Assembly: GCA_945860915.1 (NCBI GenBank)
Contig: CAMARR010000004.1
Span: forward strand, 62,001-126,000
Reading direction: 5' to 3'
Length of the DNA: 64,000 nucleotides
DNA from: Candidatus Kuenenia stuttgartensis
GTDB lineage: Bacteria > Planctomycetota > GCA-002687715 > CAIWVZ01
Shown: positions 57,055-64,000 of the stretch, one piece after another
How positions within the stretch are numbered: position 1 is the first letter of the stretch
Layout: every line of letters starts with the position of its first letter
Position numbers and translations under genes: made by a program
Notes under the pieces: generated by a model
Seen by the model: the letters and a program-made list of their open reading frames with translations, nothing else
What the model was told of the DNA's origin: nothing
Databases searched by the model: none

Positions 57055-57156
57055 TTGCGCTGCACGAAAGGGCAAACCAGCCGGAAGGCTGGGACGCAAA
57101 GCTAAAGGGCCTTAACCATCCACGGTGGATGACAGGCAGCCAGCTGCCGAAGCAGG
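57055..57156 (+). promoter_or_regulatory. Cyclic-di-GMP-I (GEMM) riboswitch
   Basis: The aptamer matches the GEMM-I consensus closely: GGGCAAACC (57070-57078), then the P2 hairpin AGCC-GGAA-GGCT (57079-57090) with a GNRA loop. GGGACGCAAAGC (57091-57102), CCTTAACCAT and the P3 hairpin CATCCA/TGGATG (57117-57131) follow. ACAGGCAGCCAGCTGCC (57132-57148), where the tetraloop receptor lies, is next, and CTGC/GCAG close P1. These are the binding-pocket and docking parts of Vc2-type c-di-GMP riboswitches. It lies about 110 nt before the start of a sigma-28-type gene. Confidence 0.93.
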
Positions 57157-57160
57157 GTGA

Positions 57161-57178
57161 CGGCCGCGAAAGCGGCCG
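57161..57178 (+). terminator. GC-rich hairpin in the riboswitch expression platform
   Basis: CGGCCGC and GCGGCCG form a perfect stem around a GAAA tetraloop, directly after the aptamer. The following GTGGTCCTTTCG has only a short T-run. It may act as a terminator or as a pairing partner for P1. The 88 nt between it and the start codon have no other clear hairpin. Confidence 0.5.
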
Positions 57179-57266
57179 GTGGTCCTTTCGAGGAACATCG
57201 GCTTTGTTCGTTTCCGGTACCAGCCTCGGGCTCCCTCTGATCCCTGACGATCCGTTGGAGTCTCAC

Positions 57267-58139
57267 ATGGTCCAAGTGAAAACGAAGCGTATGACGGCCG
57301 CGGTGGTGCTGGATGTCGAAATCCTCAATGTGGTGTCATCACCGGCACCCGTGAAAGCCTCGAACCCAGTCGTGTCCGAAACGCCAGAACTCGACGAGAT
57401 CTGGGCGCGATTTAAGGCGTCGCAGGATCCCGTTCTCAAGAACCGTCTCATCGAGACGTATTACCCCCTCGTTCGCTACATCAGCGAGCGGCTTCTCGCG
57501 ACCCTCCCTCGCTCGATTGACGTCGATGATCTCTGCTCGGCAGGGCTCTTCGGACTCATGGACGCGATTGACGGCTTCGACATGGGACGCGGAATTAAGT
57601 TCAAGACCTACTGCGGCATGCGCATTCGTGGCGCAATCCTGGATGAGTTGAGATCGCAGGACTGGGTCCCTCGTTTGGTCCGACTCAAGGCCAACAAGAT
57701 CTCGCGTGCGATGAAGACCCTGCAAGCCCGTTCTGGCCGTGAGCCAACGGATTACGAGATGGCCGAGGAACTCGGTATCCCAATTCAAGAGTACAAGTTG
57801 ATGGCGGAGGAAAGCAACGCCGTCACGATGTTCTCCCTCAACGACAAGTTCGATGATGGTGACGACGACGGTGGTCTCGAGAACTCGGACATTGTTGCCG
57901 ACGTCAAGAGCGACACCCCGATCGACCAACTTCACTCTCGCGATGTTCTCGAGGTTCTGACCACGAATCTCTCACAGAAAGAGAAGCGAATCGTGGTGAT
58001 GTACTACTACGAGGGCCTCACGATGAAGGAGATCGGTCGCATTCTCGATCTCACCGAGTCGCGAGTTTGTCAGATTCACTCGAACGTGCTGGCTCGACTG
58101 CGTGAAGTCGCAGAGCGCAAGCCCGGCCTCGTCGGGTAG
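57267..58139 (+). CDS. fliA: FliA/WhiG-family RNA polymerase sigma factor
   Basis: This 290-residue sigma factor belongs to the sigma-28 group. Regions are clear: region 2 has YYPLVRYISERLLATLP, DVDDLCSAGLFGLMDAI and KFKTYCGMRIRGAILDELRSQDWVPR in separate parts. Region 3 has REPTDYEMAEELGI. Region 4 has LSQKEKRIVVMYYYEGLTMKEIG and the helix-turn-helix near DLTESRVCQIHSNVLARLR. An acidic insert (DDGDDDGG) sits between regions 3 and 4, and a 45-residue leader precedes region 2. The ATG at 57267 has GGAG. It is controlled in cis by a c-di-GMP riboswitch. Flagellar genes are its expected targets, although none is adjacent. Confidence 0.93.
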   Translation: MVQVKTKRMTAAVVLDVEILNVVSSPAPVKASNPVVSETPELDEIWARFKASQDPVLKNRLIETYYPLVRYISERLLATLPRSIDVDDLCSAGLFGLMDAIDGFDMGRGIKFKTYCGMRIRGAILDELRSQDWVPRLVRLKANKISRAMKTLQARSGREPTDYEMAEELGIPIQEYKLMAEESNAVTMFSLNDKFDDGDDDGGLENSDIVADVKSDTPIDQLHSRDVLEVLTTNLSQKEKRIVVMYYYEGLTMKEIGRILDLTESRVCQIHSNVLARLREVAERKPGLVG

Positions 58140-58147
58140 AACGCGGC

Positions 58148-58672
58148 ATGCGTCGACCTTTAGCCATTTCAGGGGCATTCCTTTGGGGTGCCCTGATTTG
58201 GTGGGCGTCGTCGCTGACCCCCTCGAAGATCCCTGTCAAGCTCGACTGGCTTCAGGCCTTCGGACCGACGGTTTGGAATTTTGCGCACTTCTGGGTATTC
58301 GGGATTCTTGGCGTGCTGTTGGGGTGCGCAATTGATCCATCAGGTAGGACCGTTGGAATTAAGTCGAGGGCGGGGCAGGCTGCCCTCGTTTGTGTCATGG
58401 TCTACGCAGTGTTGGATGAGTCTCACCAATGGACGGTGCCTCAGCGAACTTGCAGCCTGGCCGACGTCGTGCTTGACACCATGGGCGCCCTGTTCATGTT
58501 GACCTGGAGCGGGTTTCCTTTTGGCGTGCAGAGCGACCGCCCGGCGCGAAACGTCTGGTCTGCGACAGCGCTCCTACTCGGCTTGGTGCTTTCGTATCTC
58601 GGGGCCACTATGGAAATTCCGGGGGATGGGTTCCTGTCGACGTTTCTAGATGCAACCTTTCGCAAGAACTAG
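58148..58672 (+). CDS. VanZ-family membrane protein
   Basis: This 174-residue protein has about four membrane helices and the VanZ-like motif region DESHQWTVPQRTCSLADVVLDTMGA. VanZ proteins, known in teicoplanin resistance, share this fold, but most members have unknown roles. The start at 58148 lies 8 nt after the sigma-factor stop, and the two may be cotranscribed. A link to the sigma factor is not shown. Confidence 0.85.
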   Translation: MRRPLAISGAFLWGALIWWASSLTPSKIPVKLDWLQAFGPTVWNFAHFWVFGILGVLLGCAIDPSGRTVGIKSRAGQAALVCVMVYAVLDESHQWTVPQRTCSLADVVLDTMGALFMLTWSGFPFGVQSDRPARNVWSATALLLGLVLSYLGATMEIPGDGFLSTFLDATFRKN

Positions 58673-58723
58673 TTCATCGACCTACCTAGATGCGGGTGCT
58701 AACGTCTCGGCCGGAGTCCTGCC

Positions 58724-60157
58724 GTGACGTCGAACGACCGCTACGAAAGCCATCTCTCAACTCGATATGCCAGCAGTGCCATGTCGGAACTATGGTCCGA
58801 CATGCGACGCGCCCGCACTTGGCGCAGAATTTGGTTGGCACTTGCCGAAGCGGAGAAGTCTGCTGGGCTCCCCATCACCGAACACCAAGTCTTGGCCCTG
58901 CGGTCACATCTTGATGATGTGGATCTCTCGAAGGCGGCCGAATGGGAACGTCGCCTGCGCCATGACGTCATGGCGCACATCCACACCCTTAAGGACCTTT
59001 GCCCCGAAGCAGGACCGATCCTCCACTTGGGTGCAACGTCATGCGATGTCACGGACAACGCCGACCTGATCCTCATCCGCGAAGCGCTCAAGATGATTGA
59101 GCGGAAGCTCCTTGGAGTTATTGCCCGTTTCCGGAAATTCGCGCTAGACGAGCGAGCGCGCCCATGCGTCGGCTTTACCCACTTCCAGCCCGCACAGATA
59201 ACGACGCTTGGAAAGCGTGCGACGTTGTGGCTTCAGGACTTTGTTCTCGACCTCGAGGAGCTGCGCTTCGCAATAAAGACCCTTCGATTTCGAGGACTTC
59301 GTGGCGCCACGGGCACTCAGGATTCCTTCCTGAAGTTGCTCGGCGGCGATGCGTCGAAGGTCGCGAAGTTGGAGGTCGAGTTCGCAAGTCGCCTTGGGTT
59401 CGACGAAGTAATCGGTGTTTCCGGTCAGACATACACACGCAAACAGGATTCTCGCGTCCTCAACGCGCTCTCGGGTATTGCTCAATCGGCATCGAAGATG
59501 GCCGGGGACTTGCGACTCCTTTGTCACGAGAACGAACTCGAGGAGCCATTTGGCAAGGAGCAGATCGGTTCCTCCGCGATGGCCTACAAGCGAAATCCCA
59601 TGCGAAGCGAACGTATCGGGGCACTGAGCCGCTTCTTGATCATTCTTTCGCAGAACCCAGCACATACGGCAGCGACCCAATGGCTCGAACGCACGCTCGA
59701 CGACTCGGCGAATCGCCGCCTTTCATTGACAGAGGGCTTCTTGGCCGCCGATGCAATTTTGGAGCTCGTGCTGAATGTGTCGTCGGGGCTTGTGGTGCGG
59801 GGCAACGTGATCGCACGCCACGTGCGCGAGCAACTTCCGTTTATCGCATCGGAAGAGATTCTCATGCACGCTGTGAAGTCCGGTGGCGATCGCCAAGAGC
59901 TGCATGAGGTCATTCGTCAACTTTCGATTGAAGCTCACGAACGCGTGAAGGAACAAGGTCTTTCGAACGATTTCCTCGAGCGCGCGGCGGACCATCCCGT
60001 ATTGGGGCCGGTAGTGAGGTCCATGGGGAGTGCGTTGGCGGCCGAGAGATTCACCGGCCTCGCTGCGGCGCAGGTCGAAGCTTTTGTTTCAAATCATGTC
60101 GATCCACTCTTGGTTGGATTTGATTTGAGTCAAACAGGCGACGAGGTGAGGGTCTGA
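58724..60157 (+). CDS. purB: Adenylosuccinate lyase
   Basis: PurB cleaves SAICAR and adenylosuccinate in purine synthesis. The 477-residue protein carries the signature GSSAMAYKRNPMRSER (about 285-300), in the form SSxMxYKxNP seen in the eukaryote-like group of these enzymes. GATSCDVTDNADL and GFTHFQPAQITTLGKR are also present. The GTG at 58724 is used and gives MTSNDRYES. The stop overlaps the ATG of the next gene, so at least two genes follow in one transcript. Confidence 0.96.
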   Translation: MTSNDRYESHLSTRYASSAMSELWSDMRRARTWRRIWLALAEAEKSAGLPITEHQVLALRSHLDDVDLSKAAEWERRLRHDVMAHIHTLKDLCPEAGPILHLGATSCDVTDNADLILIREALKMIERKLLGVIARFRKFALDERARPCVGFTHFQPAQITTLGKRATLWLQDFVLDLEELRFAIKTLRFRGLRGATGTQDSFLKLLGGDASKVAKLEVEFASRLGFDEVIGVSGQTYTRKQDSRVLNALSGIAQSASKMAGDLRLLCHENELEEPFGKEQIGSSAMAYKRNPMRSERIGALSRFLIILSQNPAHTAATQWLERTLDDSANRRLSLTEGFLAADAILELVLNVSSGLVVRGNVIARHVREQLPFIASEEILMHAVKSGGDRQELHEVIRQLSIEAHERVKEQGLSNDFLERAADHPVLGPVVRSMGSALAAERFTGLAAAQVEAFVSNHVDPLLVGFDLSQTGDEVRV

Positions 60158-60972
60158 TGTCGTTGCCGGTGACGCTCCGCGTCCCGGCAATCGGGGCGCG
60201 CACGCTAGCCAAGGACTTCGGGGCGCGCGGTGTTCCCGCATTGGCACTCGAGGAGGCCGTCCCGGGCGCTGGATATCCCGCTGACACCCTTGATGTTGCG
60301 AGCTGCGGAGCTCCAATTCTTGCCGTGTGGGTGCCGAGGCCTGCCTCAGCGGGTGGCGCAGGGAGCGTCGCGCACGGAGGCAAAGAGGTCCGGGATGCTG
60401 CGTATCAGTCAATCGGTTCGTCTCTAGCGATGCTCAAGACTCTCCGCTGTACGCGGCTCGTTATTCCCGTCGGAGCCGTTTTCGCGAACGCCCACGCCGT
60501 CGCAAGTCGTGACGAAGTAGCCCTCAATATCTGCCGTCGACTTCACACGACGATGCTCGCAAACAGCGAGCTACAAGTCTTACTGATGCCATGCGACGGT
60601 ACCTCGTCATTTCTCGATCCCGAGACCTTCGGTTGGATCCGTGGCGAACTGCCGCGTGTCGGTCTCGCCCTCGACTATGGCGAGACTAAGGCGTTCGAGC
60701 TCCAAGGGGGCCCTTCATTCGATCGCTGGATGGCAGATTACGATGCTGCACTTGGCTTCGTGTGCGTGTCGGACCACGATGGAGCTGGTCGGGTCGTCCT
60801 TCCCGGATGCGGGGTGGGCGACTTTGGCAGACTCCGGGATGCGCTTGGTAGGTCAAGACCGCGCGTGGTGCGGCCACCTGTCGGAGTCACTTTCGCAGAT
60901 ATCGTGACCTCGGCTGAGGAGGCGGATCTGCGTTTTGGTTTAGCGGGAGACGTGGACTCATGGCGAGCCTGA
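60157..60972 (+). CDS. Xylose isomerase-like TIM-barrel protein
   Basis: This 271-residue protein looks like a member of the AP-endonuclease/sugar phosphate isomerase-epimerase fold. Visible parts are LRCTRLVIPVGAVF, GLALDYGETKAF (equivalent of the D-x-G-H strand), FVCVSDHDGAGRVVLPGCGVGDFGRLRDALG (the usual HLHDNDG...PGxGxxDF region in pieces). The metal-binding positions are only partly kept. The reaction is unknown. It is translationally coupled to purB (TGATG) and overlaps the next gene by 13 nt. Confidence 0.65.
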   Translation: MSLPVTLRVPAIGARTLAKDFGARGVPALALEEAVPGAGYPADTLDVASCGAPILAVWVPRPASAGGAGSVAHGGKEVRDAAYQSIGSSLAMLKTLRCTRLVIPVGAVFANAHAVASRDEVALNICRRLHTTMLANSELQVLLMPCDGTSSFLDPETFGWIRGELPRVGLALDYGETKAFELQGGPSFDRWMADYDAALGFVCVSDHDGAGRVVLPGCGVGDFGRLRDALGRSRPRVVRPPVGVTFADIVTSAEEADLRFGLAGDVDSWRA

Positions 60973-62033
60973 CGGCCGAAAGAACTGAACTTCCGGAACC
61001 CCTCGATCGACTGCGCGAGGTCCTCGCAGGTATCGATCGCGTGTTGGTTTATTGCCATATGAACCCAGACCCCGATTCTCTTGGATCGGCTTTGGCCTTG
61101 GCCGAAGTGTTGCGAACCGCGCTCGGCAAGAAAGTCGGCACCTGCTACCGCGGTCTTGTGGGACGCGCAGAGAATCGCCGTGTGCTCGAGTTGCTCGCTC
61201 CGAACATGATGCCCGCCCGTACAGTTGACCAGGCACAGTTTGACGTCGCGTTTCTAGTCGACGCGCAGCCGGATTTCGGCTATCTACCGGAGGTAGACCG
61301 ACTGCCACTTTTAGGTTGTATCGATCATCATCCGTGGACTGAATCTACCGGACGCCTCAAGTACCACGATGTGCGATCAGGCTACGGATCCACATGCACC
61401 ATTTTGACCGAGTACATGCGATCGTTCGGAGTCGAGCCAGATCCGAAGGTTGCGACCGCTCTCTACTATGGGATCAAGACGGATACTCTCGATCTTTCTC
61501 GACGCACGGGTGAACGCGATCTTGATGCGTACGAGTGGCTCTTCCGTCGCGCCGACCGACTACTATTGACCCAGATTCAAAATCCTCCACTTCAGAAGGC
61601 GTACTTCGAGGAGTTAAGGAAAGGGATTGGACGCGCTGTGACCTACAGACGTTCGATTCTCACGGAGCTTGGTCACGTCTCGTACCCGGACATGGTCGCC
61701 GAAATCGCCGATCGTCTCTTGCGACTTGAAGGTATGCAGTCTTCAGTCTGCTTTGGTTCACATGAAGGCCGTCTACATGTGTCCGTCAGAACGAATCATC
61801 CGGAGTCCGACGCAGGATCGATGGTCCGGGCGATGTTGGTTTCGGATGGGGTCGGAGGCGGTCATGCGCAGATGGCGGCTGGCCGGGTCGAGATGGGCGA
61901 TGATTCACGCGACCGCTATCTCGAAATTGTCGCGCGACTTTGGAACCGATTTCTCGTAAATGAAGGTGAGCGGGTGGCCGAAGGCAAGGCATTGCTAGGT
62001 GGTGAGGCTCCGAAACTTCGTTTGTCACTCTAA
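60960..62033 (+). CDS. DHH-family phosphoesterase (NrnA-like)
   Basis: This 357-residue protein has the DHH-DHHA1 layout of NrnA-type oligoribonucleases and pAp phosphatases. The metal-site motifs are CHMNPDPDSLGSA (about 32-44), FLVDAQ, CIDHHP (with the DHH at 122-124) and TALYYGIKTDT. The C-terminal GGGHAQMAAG (about 299-308) belongs to DHHA1. NrnA degrades nanoRNA and, in some bacteria, pGpG from c-di-GMP breakdown. Whether this one does so is open. It overlaps the TIM-barrel gene. Confidence 0.9.
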   Translation: MASLTAERTELPEPLDRLREVLAGIDRVLVYCHMNPDPDSLGSALALAEVLRTALGKKVGTCYRGLVGRAENRRVLELLAPNMMPARTVDQAQFDVAFLVDAQPDFGYLPEVDRLPLLGCIDHHPWTESTGRLKYHDVRSGYGSTCTILTEYMRSFGVEPDPKVATALYYGIKTDTLDLSRRTGERDLDAYEWLFRRADRLLLTQIQNPPLQKAYFEELRKGIGRAVTYRRSILTELGHVSYPDMVAEIADRLLRLEGMQSSVCFGSHEGRLHVSVRTNHPESDAGSMVRAMLVSDGVGGGHAQMAAGRVEMGDDSRDRYLEIVARLWNRFLVNEGERVAEGKALLGGEAPKLRLSL

Positions 62034-62130
62034 GTGCGCCTAGAATAGCCCCGAAATCGCCGCTTCGTGGGCGAGCGGGGGTGCGACTGGTACGATCCGG
62101 CCCCGGTGCCTCCGCGCCGTACCCCAAGCC

Positions 62131-63435
62131 ATGCAACAACCCTCTCGCCCTCTGCTCCAATTGGCACTCGACGAGGCGAACCTCGCCCAAGCGTTACGAG
62201 TTGCCCACGAGGCTGTCCCCGCAGGGGTCGACCTGATCGAGGCCGGAACGCCGCTCATTAAGAGTGAGGGACTAAATGCCGTCCGAACTCTTCGGAAGGA
62301 ATTCCCGGGCGTCGGGATCGTCGCGGACATGAAGACGATGGACGCGGGGCGCATGGAAGTGGAGATGGCCGCCAAGGCCGGAGCCACGCATGTCATGGTG
62401 CTAGGAGCATCGAGCGACTCGACGGTGATGGATGCCATTGAGGCCGGGCGCCGACACGGCGTGCTGATTGGAATCGACCTAGTGGGTGTCGCTGACCCTG
62501 CAGCGCGGGCCGTCGAGGTCGCAGCGATGGGCGCAAGTTTTGTTTCGGTCCATTGTCCCATCGATGATCAAATGACCGGTAAGGACCCATTCGAACGGTT
62601 GGCTCGCGTGGTCAAAGCCGTGTCGATTCCAGTATCAGTCGCCGGCGGCATCAATTCGGAGTCCGCAGGCCGAGCTGTTGCTATCGGCGCGACAATGGTT
62701 GTTGTTGGCGGCGCCATCTCCAAAGCCGAGGATGCTGCCGCTGCGACACGTTCCATTCGTGAAGCGATGTCGACACAGCGGTTAGTCACATCGGAACACT
62801 TTCGTCGAATTGGTCATGATGACACTGCGCTGCGCGAGACCTTTCTTAAGGTATCGACACCTAATCTTTCCGATGCGATGCACCGTGGCGGCGCGTTGCC
62901 CCAGATTCTTCCGATTTCGCCCGGCATGAGAATGGCGGGGAAGGCAGTGACCGCACGTACTTACCCCGGCGATTGGGCGAAGCCTGTTCTCGCCATAGAG
63001 CAAGCGCAGGAAGGCGATGTCATTGTCATCGACGCATGCGGCCAGGCCCCTGCAGTCTGGGGCGAACTTGCCACCGAGTCCTGTCTACAGCGCAAGCTCG
63101 GAGGCGTGGTGATCTTTGGTGCGATCCGTGATGTTGACGCCATAAGGAAGCTTGGCTTCCCTGCATTCGCATCGCTCATGTCCCCGAATGCAGGCGAGCC
63201 GCATGGGTTGGGGCAACTTCAAGTCACCGTGATGATGAATGGAGTTGCAGTTTCCCCGGGCGACTGGATCGTCGGAGATGACTCGGGCGTGGTCGTGGTT
63301 CCTGCGGCCCGCGCGGTTGAGATTGCCAATCGCGCGATGGATGTGTTTGAGCGCGAGAATCGCCTTCGGAAGGAGATTCGGGCGGCCTCAAGTCTCGCGC
63401 GCGTGATGGAACTCTTGCGCTGGGAGAAGAAATGA
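62131..63435 (+). CDS. Hexulose-6-phosphate synthase-RraA fusion
   Basis: The N-terminal half (about 5-212) is a 3-hexulose-6-phosphate synthase/KGPDC-type TIM barrel with DLIEAGTPLIKSEG, the catalytic ADMKTMDAG (D-x-K-x-x-D) and VAGGINSESAG. The C-terminal half (about 220-430) is an RraA-like domain (TPNLSDAMHRGG, then GDVIVIDACG and GVVIFGAIRDVD, and DDSGVVVVPAA). This fusion is known in archaea, where it is annotated as a bifunctional hexulose-phosphate synthase/ribonuclease regulator. It may fix formaldehyde or make ribulose phosphate. No separate hexulose-phosphate isomerase is in the window. Confidence 0.9.
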   Translation: MQQPSRPLLQLALDEANLAQALRVAHEAVPAGVDLIEAGTPLIKSEGLNAVRTLRKEFPGVGIVADMKTMDAGRMEVEMAAKAGATHVMVLGASSDSTVMDAIEAGRRHGVLIGIDLVGVADPAARAVEVAAMGASFVSVHCPIDDQMTGKDPFERLARVVKAVSIPVSVAGGINSESAGRAVAIGATMVVVGGAISKAEDAAAATRSIREAMSTQRLVTSEHFRRIGHDDTALRETFLKVSTPNLSDAMHRGGALPQILPISPGMRMAGKAVTARTYPGDWAKPVLAIEQAQEGDVIVIDACGQAPAVWGELATESCLQRKLGGVVIFGAIRDVDAIRKLGFPAFASLMSPNAGEPHGLGQLQVTVMMNGVAVSPGDWIVGDDSGVVVVPAARAVEIANRAMDVFERENRLRKEIRAASSLARVMELLRWEKK

Positions 63436-64000
63436 CGCCGTTCTTTCGCGAGGGCCACGGTTTCATTGAGGTGGTGTGCGGCAGCATGTTCTCCGGCAAG
63501 ACGGAGGAACTGATTCGACGCCTGAGGCGGGCGGTCATTGCAAAGCAAGTTGTGCGAGTATTCAAGCCAGCGTTGGACCGCCGCTACGACGAAACCGATA
63601 TCGTCTCCCATTCATCGTTGCGGATCCCGTCGCTAGTCGTCGCCCGGGCCGCCGAAATTCCTGCACTTGTTCCGGATGGCGTCCAGGTCGTCGGGATCGA
63701 CGAAGCTCAGTTCTTTGACGACGAAATCGTGGCCGTCTGCCACGAGCTCGCTTCTAGGGGGATTAGGGTGATTGCCGCAGGGCTTGAGCAGGACTACCTC
63801 GGCAAGCCATTTGCAGTGATGATGGCTTTGATGGTCGAAGCCGATTACGTGACAAAGAACCTCGCCATCTGCGTGGTGTGCGGGAATCCCGCGATCCGTA
63901 ACCAGAGAACCACTGAGAAGAGTGGTCAGATTTTGGTGGGCGGCGCAGATTCCTATGAGGCCCGTTGCCGGCATTGTTTCAAGGCAGGTGGATCAGAGCC
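63432..64000 (+). CDS. tdk: Thymidine kinase (3' end outside the window)
   Basis: Thymidine kinase phosphorylates thymidine to dTMP. The frame begins MTPFFREGHGFIEVVCGSMF at 63432 and is open to the window end, so it is truncated here at about 189 residues. The P-loop GSMFSGKTEEL, DEAQFFDDEIV, GLEQDYLGKPF and the zinc cysteines CVVCG and CRHC are visible, all of the type II thymidine kinase family. The start overlaps the stop of the fusion gene as ATGA. Full-length members are about 190-200 residues, so little is missing. Confidence 0.96.
   Translation, partial: MTPFFREGHGFIEVVCGSMFSGKTEELIRRLRRAVIAKQVVRVFKPALDRRYDETDIVSHSSLRIPSLVVARAAEIPALVPDGVQVVGIDEAQFFDDEIVAVCHELASRGIRVIAAGLEQDYLGKPFAVMMALMVEADYVTKNLAICVVCGNPAIRNQRTTEKSGQILVGGADSYEARCRHCFKAGGSE

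Noticed and set aside
57129-57266. In-frame extension of the sigma factor from 57129
   Set aside because: It would begin inside the c-di-GMP aptamer and translate the expression platform; the ATG at 57267 has a GGAG site.

Overview
This window is a gene-dense stretch of bacterial chromosome with moderately high GC. Nearly every base is in a gene, and many neighbours overlap by 4 to 13 nt. The best guess at the organism is a flagellated, diderm bacterium of the Planctomycetota type. The reasons are a divergent RNA polymerase omega subunit with the core LIQKRLRELNRG, a YdjY-like lipoprotein-neighbour gene, a DUF5658 protein, a secretin with a lipoprotein signal (so there is an outer membrane), McsA-McsB-ClpC in a diderm, and several secreted HEAT-repeat or FHA proteins. 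This placement rests on family recognition only, because no 16S rRNA is present. There are no insertion sequences, prophage genes or CRISPR arrays.

Layout. 1-1908: two tandem flagellin genes, each closed by a terminator; the second has a structured leader. 1948-5244: dprA, two small membrane proteins, a hotdog thioesterase and a HEAT-repeat lipoprotein. 5273-20964 (minus strand): one long run of housekeeping genes holding priA, a MazG-like gene, a degenerate SpoIIE-type phosphatase, pgpA, pgsA, rimO, an FtsK-gamma-like membrane protein, ftsK, dut, split coaB and coaC, rpoZ, gmk, yicC, pyrE, secG and tpiA. 21151-23158: groES-groEL. 23400-29053: a HEAT-like secreted protein, a second small-TM family protein, thiE, ligA and queA. 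29126-32882: a CslA/mannan-synthase-like glycosyltransferase, an unknown membrane protein and a YdjY-like protein. 32960-37143: mcsA-mcsB-clpC. 37311-38155: a PEGA lipoprotein and two serine tRNAs. 38251-43117: asparaginase, the ADP/ATP-dependent NAD(P)H-hydrate dehydratase, an FHA-vWA protein, a small unknown and pdxJ. 43186-49343: rsmD, a periplasmic unknown, a stand-alone tRNA-binding OB-fold protein, recN, manA and an RluB-like pseudouridine synthase. 49351-53370 (minus strand): GspK-like and GspD-like proteins, a small exported protein and a receiver-GGDEF protein. 53501-56764: a DUF5658 protein and an FHA-CAP fusion. 56765-58139: a cyclic-di-GMP-I riboswitch leading into a FliA/WhiG-family sigma factor. 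58148-64000: VanZ-like, purB, a TIM-barrel protein, a DHH phosphoesterase, a hexulose-phosphate synthase-RraA fusion and tdk, which runs off the window.

How the genes fit together. Most make up core metabolism and information processing: nucleotide synthesis (pyrE, gmk, dut, purB, tdk), cofactors (coaB/C, thiE, pdxJ), replication and repair (priA, ligA, recN, dprA) and protein quality control (groESL, clpC-mcsAB). Motility and second-messenger control appear at both ends: flagellins on the left, and on the right a sigma-28-type factor placed behind a c-di-GMP sensor. Three signalling domains (an SpoIIE-type phosphatase, a receiver and a GGDEF domain) have lost the residues needed for classical catalysis, and the RluB-like enzyme has Glu in place of the catalytic Asp. 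The most notable items are the riboswitch-sigma unit, the FHA-CAP fusion, the HPS-RraA fusion, the motor-less FtsK-gamma protein and the set of degenerate signalling proteins.
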